Of a stretch of 64,000 nt of DNA, positions 35,888-44,829 are shown piece after piece (the stretch's first letter is position 1; the number at the start of each line of letters is the position of its first letter). The notes below the pieces were generated by a model, which was not told the DNA's origin, ran no database searches, and worked only from the letters and a program-made list of their open reading frames with translations. Origin of the DNA: Rathayibacter sp. VKM Ac-2857 (GTDB taxonomy: Bacteria > Actinomycetota > Actinomycetes > Actinomycetales > Microbacteriaceae); NCBI RefSeq assembly GCF_013205025.1, contig NZ_JABMLE010000001.1, positions 806,001-870,000 on the forward strand, written 5' to 3'. Made by a program: the position numbers and the translations under genes.

Positions 35888-38800
35888 TCAGTCGGCGGGC
35901 AGGGGCGTGATCGGCTGCGTCTCGCTCGACGCCGGAGCGGCGTCCTCGACGATCGGCGCGCCGGCGCCCACCGGCACCTCGATCGGACCGGTCGACGTCT
36001 CGTCCTGCGGGGCGCCGATCAGCCCGGCGACCCGCGCGGCCACGGCCTCGGGGTCGGCGAACAGCTCGAAGTTGTGCACGCGGAGGTAGTGCCAGCCGAG
36101 GCGGCGCAGCAGCTCCGGGCGCAGCCGCAGCGAGACCCGGAGGCTCTGCGTGCTGACGTCGCGGTCGGTCTCGACGACGACGGCGCGGGTGCCGTGCGCC
36201 GCGACCAGCGCGAGCTTGCCCTTGTGCCCGATGTTGACGCGCAGTCCGCGGCGCTCGAGGCGCGCGGCCAGGTCGACGAGCATCGGCTCGGAGTAGTCGT
36301 CGCGGTCGCTCGGCTGGACGCGGTCCTCCGCCTCCTGCAGCACCTGGGCGAGCGCGACCATGCCATAGCGCATCCGCGACTCGTCGATGTCGCCGGGGCG
36401 GAAGCACGAGACGATGTCCATCGAGCGGCGGGCCCGGGTCATGCCGACGGCGAGCAGGCGCTCTCCGCCCGGCTCGGCCAGCGCACCGAAGTTGGAGAGC
36501 AGGCGGCCGTGCGGGGTGCGGCCGTAGCCGATCGAGAAGATCACCCGGTCGCGGCTCTGCGCCACCGACTGCTCGAGCGTCACGACCGCGAACGGCTCGG
36601 GCCGGTCGCCGAGGATGAAGTCGTTGAGGTCGGCGCGCTTCGCGAACGCGGTCAGCACGGCCTGCTGCACCCGGACGGCGTGCCGCGGGCTCGCGGTGAT
36701 CACCATCAGCGACTCGCGCGGGCGGATGACCGCGTGCTCGAGCACCAGCTCGACGACCTTCGCGACCTCGGCGTCGACCGACTCGACCGCTCCGGAGTCG
36801 TTCTCCGGCATGCCGTGTCCGCTGGCGATGTAGTGGAAGCGGAGCGAGTCGTGCCCGAGGAACGAGCCGGCCCACGGCAGCGAGTCGATCCGGCCGCCGT
36901 AGAAGCGGCGGTTCACCAGCTCGGCGAGGTCCTCGCCGCCCGCGCGGTAGCTGCGGGTGAGCGTGACGGTGTTCAGCAGCTCGCCCAACCGCGCCAGCGC
37001 CGACTGCGCGTGCAGCGCCTCGACATCGGTGCGCGAGGCGGCGCTGCCGAACTCCACGGTCTCGTCGACGCGGAGCGAGAACGGCGTCGGCGTCTGCGTG
37101 ACCGGGTCGCCGAACGCGACGACCTGCTTGGCCCGGCGGATCGCTCCGACGTTCTCGGCGAGCGTGGTGGCGCCGGCGTCGACGAGGAAGACCGCGTCGA
37201 AGGTGGTCTCGGTCCCGATGCGGTGCACCTCGTAGGGCGAGGCGAGCCAGGCCGGAGCGAGCACGCGGGAGAGGTGCGGCGCGGCCTTCTGCAGCTCCTG
37301 CGGCGTGGTCGAGGCCTCGGAGCGCAGCAGCGCCCGCAGCGCGTCGCGCTCGAGCTGCCAGTCGACGAGCCCGATCTTCCAGGTCTCCGAGAGCTTCCAG
37401 GCGAGCAGCTCGGCGCTGGAGGCGGCGTGCGCCTCGTCGACGAGCTTGAAGTCGGCCTCGAGGCGGTCGAGCACGCTGGTGTTGCCGCCGAGCAGGGCGC
37501 GCTCGTCGGTCAGCATGATCTCGAGCGCCGAGCGCCACCAGGCGAGGTCGAGCTCGATCGCGACCAGCTCGGCCGGCACGTGGCGGCGCGAGAGGTCGGT
37601 CAGCAGCGGGTCCAGGCCCCACTCGCGCAGCGTCGAGAGCAGGGTGGTGCGCTCCTGCAGGTTGGCGAGCACCTCGCTGTCCTCGGCGAGGCCGGAGACC
37701 ATCGAGACGAGCTCGGCGAGCGGGAGCGACGCCAGCGGCGTGCTGCTGCCGCGACGGCCGAGCGGCTCGTCGAGCCGGCCGAGCTGGTCGGACACCTGCT
37801 GGAACGCGACCTGCACGTCGGCGACGCCGACCGGCACCTCGGGGACGGTGCCCGCGACGGCGTAGCGCTGCCAGAGCGTGCGCTGCTGCTGCACGCGGCG
37901 GAGCGACGCGTTGAGGTCGGTGACGTGCGCGCCGGGCCGCATGTACTCGCGGGCGAGCTTCTTCAGGCGGCGTCGGTTGGTCGAGGACATCTCGGCGGCC
38001 TCGCGGCGCGGCGAGGTGGCGACGATGAGGTCCTGGATCGAGCGGTCGAAGACGGCCGGCTGGAACTTGTCGAGCGTCTCGCGGACGTCCTGCAGCAGGC
38101 GCAGGTAGATGCCGAGCTCGGCGACCGACTCGAACGGGCGCATGCGCGTCTGCGCGATGACGTCCTGGGCGCGGTCGAGCAGGCGCGGCAGGTCGCGCAG
38201 GTGCAGGCGCTTGGCCAGCTCGTGCGCGGCCTCGGCGTCGGCGGTGGAGTCGAACTGCGCGCCGTACCAGGGCGAGTCGCCCGGGCCGTAGCGGAACTCG
38301 CCGAGGCGGGCCGACTCGATCAGCATCCGGGTGGCCTCGGGGCGACTGTGCGCGAGGGCGGTCACGGCGCGGCGGTCGAGGCGGGCGGCGGTCGACGGGG
38401 GCGTGCGCAGCTGCGAGAGGCGCGCCAGCTCCTCGAGGGCCTGCAGCGCGGAGACGCCGAAGCTGGGGTCACGGCGCGAGAGGGCGCCGCGGTAGTCGAG
38501 CAGCACCTTGCGCAGGCGCAGCAGCGCGTCGTCGATCTCGCTGACGGAGGGACGCGCGGCCTTCTCGTTGCGGCCGATCGACTGGATGAGGTCGCGGCGG
38601 AGCGTCCGGGGGCTGACGGCGATGCCGCCGAGCCCCGCGGACAGCAGCCGCTGGTGGATGCTGTCGAGGCTGGAGCGGCGGGCGCCGACGACGAGGACGC
38701 GCTTGTGCTGGGCGGCGAGCGCGCCGATCGCGTTGACGATCGTCTGGGTGCCGCCGGTTCCGGGCAGGGTCTTCACGACGAGCGAGTTGCCGGCCGCGAT

Positions 38801-39742
38801 GTTCGCGATGACCTGCTCCTGCTCGGCGTCGGCGTCCAGGAGGAGGTTGTCAGTCGCCGGCGGACGCTCGTCCTGCGGGATGATCGACGCCACCTTCTGC
38901 GACTGCTGCAGCGCGCGCTTGGCGGCCGGGTTGCCGGCGACCGCGTCGAGGACGGGGTGCTCGAGCATCCGGGCGTCGCGGAGCATGTCGCCGGCGACGT
39001 CGGCGAAGCTCGACACCACCAGGCGCGGGTGCACGGCGAACCAGGGCAGGTGCGAGGTGAGACCGCGGAGCTGATCGATCACCGGCTGCGGCTTGAAGAC
39101 GCCGTTCTGCACCGCGAGCTCGACGAACTGCTCCGGGTCGATCGTGATGCCGAACTGCTGCTTCAGCGCCCGGGCCAGCTGCGGGTTGAAGTAGGGCTGG
39201 CCCTTGAGCTTGAGCTCGAAGTCGCGGCCGTAGCGGCGGATCGCGAGCGGTCGCAGCAGGACGGGAGCGGTGAACTCCGTCTCGCCCGCGCGCCACTGAG
39301 CGAGGCCGATCGCGAGGTGCACGCCCTCGATGCCGCGGACCGAGCGCAGCTCGATCCCCTTGTCGGTGATGGCGGCGGCGGCGTTCTTCGCGGTGCGCAG
39401 CGCCAGCTCGTCGCGGATCAGGGAGGAGAGCAGGGTCGTCTTGCCCGAGATGAACGGCGGCAGCCCGCCGGGGTGCGTCGTCGACAGCTCGATGCGGGTG
39501 CGCGGCGAGTCGACGAAGTGCAGGAGGGGCGAGGGACCGCCGACCTTGGCGAGCTCCTCCCGCCAGGACTGCCAGACCGGGTCGGCCGCATTGCCGCCCT
39601 GGTAGCCGGCCTCGCCGCTCGTCACCTGGGCGGGCGTCGCGGCGTTGGAGGGGAGCTGGAGGGCGGACGCCTCGCGCGGGTCACCGGACTCGGGGGAGGT
39701 CGCCACCGGTCCGGCTCCTGGGAAATCGTCGACACGTTGCAC
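35888..39742 (-). CDS. SF1 (DUF4011-type) helicase-like / nuclease-fold protein with degenerate motifs
   Basis: A 1284-residue protein in one frame. Residues ~55-260 resemble DUF4011 helicases (LAIGLAQWRAGETEFTAPVLLRP). The Walker A region reads KTLPGTGGTQT (324-334), so Gly replaces the essential Lys. Motif II is VFLVDAGATT (851-860), lacking the Asp-Glu pair, and motif III is GDPVTQTPT. Motif VI VGMTRARRSM is kept. The C-terminus (~1145-1240) looks like the MTES_1575/Vsr-type REase fold (LRRLGWHYLRVHNFELFADPE), but GKLALVAA replaces the expected Asp while VVVETD remains. It probably cannot hydrolyse ATP in the usual way. The ATG is at 39742. Confidence 0.75.
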   Translation of the reverse strand: MQRVDDFPGAGPVATSPESGDPREASALQLPSNAATPAQVTSGEAGYQGGNAADPVWQSWREELAKVGGPSPLLHFVDSPRTRIELSTTHPGGLPPFISGKTTLLSSLIRDELALRTAKNAAAAITDKGIELRSVRGIEGVHLAIGLAQWRAGETEFTAPVLLRPLAIRRYGRDFELKLKGQPYFNPQLARALKQQFGITIDPEQFVELAVQNGVFKPQPVIDQLRGLTSHLPWFAVHPRLVVSSFADVAGDMLRDARMLEHPVLDAVAGNPAAKRALQQSQKVASIIPQDERPPATDNLLLDADAEQEQVIANIAAGNSLVVKTLPGTGGTQTIVNAIGALAAQHKRVLVVGARRSSLDSIHQRLLSAGLGGIAVSPRTLRRDLIQSIGRNEKAARPSVSEIDDALLRLRKVLLDYRGALSRRDPSFGVSALQALEELARLSQLRTPPSTAARLDRRAVTALAHSRPEATRMLIESARLGEFRYGPGDSPWYGAQFDSTADAEAAHELAKRLHLRDLPRLLDRAQDVIAQTRMRPFESVAELGIYLRLLQDVRETLDKFQPAVFDRSIQDLIVATSPRREAAEMSSTNRRRLKKLAREYMRPGAHVTDLNASLRRVQQQRTLWQRYAVAGTVPEVPVGVADVQVAFQQVSDQLGRLDEPLGRRGSSTPLASLPLAELVSMVSGLAEDSEVLANLQERTTLLSTLREWGLDPLLTDLSRRHVPAELVAIELDLAWWRSALEIMLTDERALLGGNTSVLDRLEADFKLVDEAHAASSAELLAWKLSETWKIGLVDWQLERDALRALLRSEASTTPQELQKAAPHLSRVLAPAWLASPYEVHRIGTETTFDAVFLVDAGATTLAENVGAIRRAKQVVAFGDPVTQTPTPFSLRVDETVEFGSAASRTDVEALHAQSALARLGELLNTVTLTRSYRAGGEDLAELVNRRFYGGRIDSLPWAGSFLGHDSLRFHYIASGHGMPENDSGAVESVDAEVAKVVELVLEHAVIRPRESLMVITASPRHAVRVQQAVLTAFAKRADLNDFILGDRPEPFAVVTLEQSVAQSRDRVIFSIGYGRTPHGRLLSNFGALAEPGGERLLAVGMTRARRSMDIVSCFRPGDIDESRMRYGMVALAQVLQEAEDRVQPSDRDDYSEPMLVDLAARLERRGLRVNIGHKGKLALVAAHGTRAVVVETDRDVSTQSLRVSLRLRPELLRRLGWHYLRVHNFELFADPEAVAARVAGLIGAPQDETSTGPIEVPVGAGAPIVEDAAPASSETQPITPLPAD

Positions 39743-39841
39743 ACGGACACCCTAAGCCGGGGATCTGCGAAAGGCCGTAGCGACGCGGAGCGGCAGGACG
39801 ACCGCGGTGCCACCCGCGTCTGGGGGTGGCACCGGGCCCGG

Positions 39842-40279
39842 TCAGACGGAGCGGTCCGCGAGGGTGCCGCGGCCGGGCCGGACTCCGCGGTCCGGCCAGA
39901 CGCCCAGCGGGGGCACGCTCTCGACCCGGCGCTCGCCGTCGACGAGCACGATGCGGCTCTCGACCCGGTCGTGCCCGCCGGCCGAGGCCACCGCGATCAT
40001 CACGGCCTCGGCGTGGTCGCGGGTCAAGTGCGCGAAGGCCGACTGCAGGTCGACCGGGCGGCCGGTGGCGATCGACAGAGCGATCCTGGCGACCGCCTCC
40101 TCGGAGAGGTCGAGCAGGTGCGCGCCGCACCGGAGGAGCACGAGGTCGACGACCGGACCGGCGTCGGTCCCGACGACCCAGGGCAGCCCGGGGCGGGCGC
40201 AGCCGGTGCGCAGGAGCAGCTCCTGCGCGAGGGCGACGGAGGGGGCCGCCGCGGACGGGACGGCGAGCACCGCGGTCAC
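39842..40279 (-). CDS. Uncharacterised 145-residue protein
   Basis: A 145-residue soluble protein starting TAVLAVPSAAAPSVALAQEL and containing GTDAGPVVDLVLLRCGAHLLDL and DHAEAVMIAVASAGGHDRVESR. Not recognised. GTG at 40279 overlaps the stop of the upstream gene as GTGA, so the two are translationally coupled. The frame extends upstream, but those codons belong to the neighbour. Confidence 0.6.
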   Translation of the reverse strand: MTAVLAVPSAAAPSVALAQELLLRTGCARPGLPWVVGTDAGPVVDLVLLRCGAHLLDLSEEAVARIALSIATGRPVDLQSAFAHLTRDHAEAVMIAVASAGGHDRVESRIVLVDGERRVESVPPLGVWPDRGVRPGRGTLADRSV

Positions 40280-40650
40280 GAGGCGGCTCCGGTGGGCGCG
40301 GGCGCCCGGCGACCGGTCTCCCGGCGACGGCTCTCCCGGCGCACGGCACGGACGGCCACGGACGCCGCCGCCGTGACGACGCAGATCAGCCCGACCAGCG
40401 CCGGCGCGAGCCAGCCGAGCACGCCCGCCCGCTCGACGGTGGGCCCGACGTACGACCACTGGGTGAGGCCGTGCACGAAGACAGCGAAGAAGCCGAGGGC
40501 GACGCCGGTCAGCGCGGTGACGAGGTCGGCCGGGCGGAGGACCTCGTCGTCGTCGTCGGAGAGGACGGCGGACGCGGGATCGGAGGGCGGCGCGGAGAGT
40601 GCGGGATCGACGGTCGGCAGCGCGAGCGTGCCGGTGGACGGAGTGGACAT
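40276..40650 (-). CDS. Small membrane protein, two helices
   Basis: A 124-residue protein. A polar acidic start (DPASAVLSDDDDEVLRPAD) is followed by helix VTALTGVALGFFAVFVHGL and a second helix GWLAPALVGLICVVTAAASVAV, then a basic tail. Not recognised. ATG at 40650 is chosen because upstream codons do not look like protein. It overlaps the next gene by 4 bp (GTGA). Confidence 0.6.
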   Translation of the reverse strand: MSTPSTGTLALPTVDPALSAPPSDPASAVLSDDDDEVLRPADLVTALTGVALGFFAVFVHGLTQWSYVGPTVERAGVLGWLAPALVGLICVVTAAASVAVRAVRRESRRRETGRRAPAPTGAAS

Positions 40651-40720
40651 GGAACCGATGGAACCAGTCCGCGGCGGTCGGCGGCGTCCTCCGCTGGCAT
40701 GATGGCGCGCGCCGTTCGGC

Positions 40721-41212
40721 TCACGTCGCCGGGCGCCGCCCGAGCGTGGACTGGAAGCGCAGCAGGTAGCCGTCGGGATCGGTGACGAGGACCTGGCGGA
40801 CCCCCGCCTCCTCCTCCCCCACCCGGTACCAGCGGGACTCGGCCGGCGCGAAGAGCGGCACCCCCGCGGCATCGAGGGCCGCCGCGACGGCGTCGGCGTC
40901 GTCGACGCGGATCTGGAGATTGAGGCCCCGGCCCAGTGGCCGCTCCAGCGGCGCGGTGATCCAGTCGCGGGTGCTGCCGATCCGGTCGATCATCACGTGC
41001 GCGCTGCCGCGGACGAGAGACGCGAAGCCCTCCTCCGGCCGCGCGTAGCGGACCGCGAAGCCGCAGGGGCCGCACCAGAAGGCGAGGCTGCGCTCGAGAT
41101 CCGCGACGAGCAGCTCGGGGACGAGGTCGGGCTCGGGGACGGGGTCGGGCTCGGAGGCGGGGTCCGGCTCGGGGGCGGGGTCCGGCTCGGCGGCGGGGTC
41201 GGCGGTGCTCAC
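40721..41212 (-). CDS. Glyoxalase/bleomycin resistance (VOC) protein
   Basis: A 163-residue VOC-fold protein: ELLVADLERSLAFWCGPCGFAVRY, HVMIDRIG, LNLQIRVDDADAVAAALDAAGVPLF and RQVLVTDPDGYLLRFQ. The N-terminus carries an EPDP-type repeat (PAAEPDPAPEPDPASEPDP) of about 25 residues that is not part of the domain. Bleomycin resistance-type proteins may bind antibiotic or metal; the function here is unknown. Confidence 0.85.
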   Translation of the reverse strand: MSTADPAAEPDPAPEPDPASEPDPVPEPDLVPELLVADLERSLAFWCGPCGFAVRYARPEEGFASLVRGSAHVMIDRIGSTRDWITAPLERPLGRGLNLQIRVDDADAVAAALDAAGVPLFAPAESRWYRVGEEEAGVRQVLVTDPDGYLLRFQSTLGRRPAT

Positions 41213-41268
41213 GGCGCCATCGTGCCACGGGCCCGCCGCGCCTCGCGGGCCGGGCTAGGGTCGACGGC

Positions 41269-41961
41269 ATGGGGGCCGAGAGCACGGGGACCGGGGACGT
41301 CGGCGATCACGAGGACGGCCCGCGAGCGGCCGGTGAGCGGGCGACGGGCGAGCGGCCGGTCGGTGAGCCCGAGCACGCGGCCTCCGACCCGCGGCACGAC
41401 GGTCCCCCGCGGTTCCCGCTGAGCCTGGTGGTCGTCGTCCCGCTCGGCATGCTGGTGCTCGGCGGTCTCTTCGGGAGCGCCCTCGCCCTGAGCGCCCCGT
41501 GGCTGCCGCTCGTGCTGACGCGGGCGGGACTGCCGTACGCGGTCCTCGCGCTGGTCGTCGCCGTCGTGCTCCGCTTCCGGGCCGTGCGAGCCGTGCGGGC
41601 GGACCGGTCGGAGCCGCTCGACCCGGTGATCGCCTCCGGACGGAGCCTCGCCCAGCGGGCGAGCCGGGCCACCGCCGTCACCCTGCTCGCGATCTGGCTG
41701 ATCGTCGCCACGGCGTACGCGCTGCAGACCGAGCCGGGTCTCTTCGTCCTCGCCGGCGGACCGGTCATCATCGGGGCGCTGCTGTCGATCGTCGCGAACG
41801 CGCCGCTGCTCTACTCGCCGCGGATCGCCCGCTCCGAGGTCGCCGTGGTGCTGGCGCACGCGGACGGGCGTCGGCGGATCCTCGCGAACTGGATCCTCGC
41901 GCCGCTGTCCTGGTTCGCCTACGCGATCCCGGTGCAGCTCCTCGGCATCTGGAACGTCTAA
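41269..41961 (+). CDS. Hypothetical membrane protein
   Basis: A 230-residue protein. A polar ~48-residue start is followed by about five hydrophobic helices (LSLVVVVPLGMLVLGGLF; AVLALVVAVVLRF; TAVTLLAIWLIVATAYAL; GPVIIGALLSIVANAPLLY; LSWFAYAIPVQLLGIW). TAGGGT (41256-41261) is seven bases before the ATG, suggesting leaderless expression. Its stop overlaps the convergent HdeD gene. Not recognised. Confidence 0.6.
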   Translation: MGAESTGTGDVGDHEDGPRAAGERATGERPVGEPEHAASDPRHDGPPRFPLSLVVVVPLGMLVLGGLFGSALALSAPWLPLVLTRAGLPYAVLALVVAVVLRFRAVRAVRADRSEPLDPVIASGRSLAQRASRATAVTLLAIWLIVATAYALQTEPGLFVLAGGPVIIGALLSIVANAPLLYSPRIARSEVAVVLAHADGRRRILANWILAPLSWFAYAIPVQLLGIWNV

Positions 41962-42551
41962 CGCGCCTCGGCGGTCCCCGGCGCGGTCCTCGTGCGGCCC
42001 GGCAGCAGCAGCAGGCCGGAGACGCCGACGACGATCAGCAGGATCGCCGCGACGGTGACGAAGGCGGACAGGGCCAGCACCGGCATGATGACCGTGAGCA
42101 GGCCCGCGATCACCGAGGCGATGCCGGCGGCGATCGGCAGCCACACGGGGCCGGCGACGGTGCGGCCACTGGTGATGCTCGAGACGCCGTCGAGGATCCA
42201 GCCCAGGCCGATCACGAGGCCGAGGATGCTCAGCGACTCGAACGGGTTCGACAGGCAGAGGATGCCGGCGACCAGGATCAGCGCGCCGAGCAGGCCCGCG
42301 AGCCAGCGCACCCGGTTCTGCAGCCGCGTGGCGGTGAAGGCGAGCAGGAGCCGGAAGACGCCCGCGGCGATCAGGTGGATGCCGAAGACGATCGCGACGG
42401 TGAGCAGGGTCGGGCCGGGGATCAGCACCGCGATCACGCCGAGGGCGATGGCGATCAGCGAGACGCCGATGATCCAGCTGCGCTCGACGGCGGTGCGGGA
42501 GAGAGCGGGAGACGGAGTAGCGGCGGCGTTCTCGGCGGAGTTCTCGGGCAT
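41958..42551 (-). CDS. HdeD/DUF308-family membrane protein
   Basis: A 197-residue protein with six hydrophobic helices in three pairs (WIIGVSLIAIALGVIAVL; VAIVFGIHLIAAGVFRLL; LGALILVAGILCLSNPF; ILGLVIGLGWILDGVSSI and others), the layout of the HdeD acid-resistance family. Its exact job in actinobacteria is unknown. It converges with the previous gene with a 3-bp overlap. Confidence 0.82.
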   Translation of the reverse strand: MPENSAENAAATPSPALSRTAVERSWIIGVSLIAIALGVIAVLIPGPTLLTVAIVFGIHLIAAGVFRLLLAFTATRLQNRVRWLAGLLGALILVAGILCLSNPFESLSILGLVIGLGWILDGVSSITSGRTVAGPVWLPIAAGIASVIAGLLTVIMPVLALSAFVTVAAILLIVVGVSGLLLLPGRTRTAPGTAEAR

Positions 42552-42723
42552 GGCGTTCCTTCTCGTCGGGGGCTGACCCCTCGAACGCTAGGGCACATCC
42601 GCGGGACGGCGGAGGGGACACGGGGGACGGTCGCGATCGGCCCGCGCTCCCGGTACCCTCCGGCTCGGACCGAGCGGGATCGGTTCCGACGGGGTCGGCG
42701 CCGGCGGGCTCAGTGCGGCGGGC

Positions 42724-43431
42724 TCAGTGGCGGCGGGAGCCCCGGCTGCTGCGCGCACCGCGGTGGCGGCGGATGCTGCGGACCACGAGCAGCAGCACGA
42801 CCACGCCGATGGCGCCGTAGATGATCGCGTCGAGCACGCCCGCGTACTGGTCGACGAGCTCGTACTGGGTGCCGAGCGCTGCGCCGAGGCCGATCAGCAG
42901 GCCGTTCCAGACGCCGGAGCCGAGGATCGTCAGCCCGGAGAACAGCAGCAGGTTCATCCGCTCGGCACCGGCGGGCAGCGAGATCAGACTCCGGACGCCG
43001 GGGATGAGCCGGCCGAAGAGGACGGCCCAGGTGCCGTGCCGGCGGAACCAGCCGACGGCCTTCTCGAAGTCCTCGCGGTCGACCAGGGGCAGCTTGGACA
43101 GCAGGCGGATCGAGCGCTCGGTGCCGATGCGGTAGCCGAGCCAGTACAGGATCAGCCCGCCGAGGTAGGCGCCGAGGGTCGCGGTGATCACGACGAGCAC
43201 CAGGTTCATCCGCCCCTGCTGGGCGAGGAAGCCCGCCAGCGGCAGCACCAGCTCGCTCGGGATCGGCGGGAACACCGTCTCGATCAGCGTCAGCAGACCG
43301 ACACCGGCCTCGCCCAGCGCCGCGATCACGCGGGCGGCGACGCCGACGAGCCCGGAGAGCTCGTCGATGCTGTCGGTGGAGGAGGCCGCCGTCACGGAGG
43401 CAGGGGCGAGGGCGAGGGTCGCGATCGTCAT
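42724..43431 (-). CDS. DedA-family membrane protein
   Basis: A 235-residue membrane protein of the DedA/SNARE-associated family, thought to act as a lipid-carrier or lipid flippase-type transporter. It has IETVFPPIPSELVLPLAGF, GAYLGGLILYWLGYRIG, the conserved FGRLIPGVRSLISLPAG with its Arg residues, and late helices. On the minus strand TAGCTT lies seven bases before the ATG, inside an inverted repeat. Confidence 0.92.
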   Translation of the reverse strand: MTIATLALAPASVTAASSTDSIDELSGLVGVAARVIAALGEAGVGLLTLIETVFPPIPSELVLPLAGFLAQQGRMNLVLVVITATLGAYLGGLILYWLGYRIGTERSIRLLSKLPLVDREDFEKAVGWFRRHGTWAVLFGRLIPGVRSLISLPAGAERMNLLLFSGLTILGSGVWNGLLIGLGAALGTQYELVDQYAGVLDAIIYGAIGVVVLLLVVRSIRRHRGARSSRGSRRH

Positions 43432-43451
43432 GACTGAGAAGCTACTCAGTC
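43432..43451. promoter_or_regulatory. Inverted repeat over the dedA start/promoter
   Basis: GACTGAG and CTCAGTC form a perfect 7-bp inverted repeat around a 6-bp spacer. The spacer is the probable -10 (TAGCTT on the minus strand) and the arm ends directly at the ATG. It could be a repressor operator or a hairpin at the mRNA 5' end. Confidence 0.5.
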
Positions 43452-43497
43452 CTGCGGCTCGGCACCTGGGAGATCGGGGTCGGCCCCGGACCCCGCG

Positions 43498-44229
43498 TCA
43501 GGGGCTGCCGGTGAGGACGACCTGCTCGGAGCCCTGGAGGCGCACCTCGACCGAGGCGATCTCGGCCAGCGGAAGGCCGGTCGAGAGGCTCGGCTCCATC
43601 GTCGAGCCGGGGGTGCTCGTCCACGAGCCGATCGCCTCGGAGGAGCCGGCGGTGTCGGTCACGTACATGACGTAGCCGACGGGCGCGGAGCCTGCGGACG
43701 CGGTCCCGGCACCTGCGCTCTCCCAGCTGCAGTCCATGTCGATCCGGGTGCCCCACTGCTCCGGCACGAACCGGACCGACGCCTCGACCGGCACACCCGG
43801 CGCCGCGGCGAGCGCCACGGTGTTCTCGACCACGGCGGGCGGCGTGCCGACGACGAGCGGGAGGGCGATCGCGGCGGCTGCGGAGACCCCGGCGGCGGCG
43901 AGCACGAGGCCGGCGATGCGGAAGCGGGTGCGGCGGCGGAGCGCGTCGGTCGCCCGGGCGAGGTGCGCGAGCAGGGCGGGCGGGGCGGACTCCTCGACGC
44001 GCTGCTCCGTCTCGAGCAGCGCGAGCGCCTCCTCCTTCGGCAGGTGCGCGAGCAGGCCGGGGATCGCGACGAACTCGCCGAGCGCGTCGCGGCAGCCGGG
44101 GCAGCCGCGCAGGTGCTGCTCGTAGGCGCGGCGATCGGCGGGCGAGAGCGCACCGAGGAGGTACGCCGCGTCCCAGTCGCGGAAGGCGTCGTCGCGGAGG
44201 GCGTCGTCGCTCTGCTGATCGGTGCTCAC
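43498..44229 (-). CDS. Anti-sigma factor, RskA-type
   Basis: A 243-residue membrane anti-sigma factor. The cytosolic part carries a zinc-binding motif, YEQHLRGCPGCRDALGEF (H-x3-C-x2-C), next to YLLGALSPADRRAYEQHL. One transmembrane helix follows (IAGLVLAAAGVSAAAAIAL), then an RskA-type extracytoplasmic domain (VRFVPEQWGTRIDMDCSW; GLPLAEIASVEVRLQGS). It should hold the sigma factor until a signal triggers release. GTG at 44229 overlaps the sigma-factor stop as GTGA. Confidence 0.9.
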   Translation of the reverse strand: MSTDQQSDDALRDDAFRDWDAAYLLGALSPADRRAYEQHLRGCPGCRDALGEFVAIPGLLAHLPKEEALALLETEQRVEESAPPALLAHLARATDALRRRTRFRIAGLVLAAAGVSAAAAIALPLVVGTPPAVVENTVALAAAPGVPVEASVRFVPEQWGTRIDMDCSWESAGAGTASAGSAPVGYVMYVTDTAGSSEAIGSWTSTPGSTMEPSLSTGLPLAEIASVEVRLQGSEQVVLTGSP

Positions 44230-44735
44230 GGTTCGGTCACGCCTTTCTCCTGCAGGGCGAGCTTCAGCGCCCGCATGCCGTAGTGCATCCGCGATTTGAC
44301 GGTGCCGGGCGCGATGCCCAGCAGCTCGGCGATCTCGCCGACCGTGCGCCCGCCGTAGTAGGCGTGCACGATCACCGCCCGGTGGTCGTGGCTGAGGGTG
44401 GTCAGCGCCTCCGAGAGCAGCCAGGCGTCGAGCACCTGGTCGGTCCGGTCGCCGTGCGCGCGCTCGGGCACCTCGTCGGTGCCGAACTCGCGGTTGTGCC
44501 GCGCGCTGCGCCGGTCGTCGATGACGATGTTGCGGGCGACGGTGTAGAGCCATGAGCGGGCCGCGGCCTCGCCCTGGGCCAGGATCTCCGGGTGCTTCCA
44601 GGCGCGCAGCAGCGCCTCCTGCACCACGTCCTCCGCCAGCTGGCGGTCGCCCGTGAGCCGGAGGACGAAGCGCCACAGCGCCGCCGAGTGCTCGTCGTGC
44701 AGGGCACGCAGCATCTCGGCCTGATCCTCGGACAT
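44226..44735 (-). CDS. ECF RNA polymerase sigma factor, SigK-like
   Basis: A 169-residue sigma-70 family factor. Region 2 is WRFVLRLTGDRQLAEDVVQEALLRAW with ARSWLYTVARNIVIDDRRSAR, and region 4 is IAELLGIAPGTVKSRMHYGMRALK. ATG at 44735 is preceded by GGAGGAGGGAGAGGTGGAG; an in-frame TTG at 44756 is less likely. Coupled to the RskA-like gene. Its regulon cannot be seen here. Confidence 0.92.
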   Translation of the reverse strand: MSEDQAEMLRALHDEHSAALWRFVLRLTGDRQLAEDVVQEALLRAWKHPEILAQGEAAARSWLYTVARNIVIDDRRSARHNREFGTDEVPERAHGDRTDQVLDAWLLSEALTTLSHDHRAVIVHAYYGGRTVGEIAELLGIAPGTVKSRMHYGMRALKLALQEKGVTEP

Positions 44736-44829
44736 CTCCACCTCTCCCTCCTCCAACGTAGAGGCGGGGCATCCGGTTCACCGCGGACGCGGGTTCGCGC
44801 CGGGCGCCGCACTCTGGTACTCCGGAGCG

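Noticed and set aside
39411-39450. SGKTTLLSS near residue 100 of the helicase-like protein as the true Walker A
   Set aside because: It lacks the GxxxxGK spacing and falls in the DUF4011-like N-terminal segment; the position homologous to the SF1 P-loop is residues 327-334.
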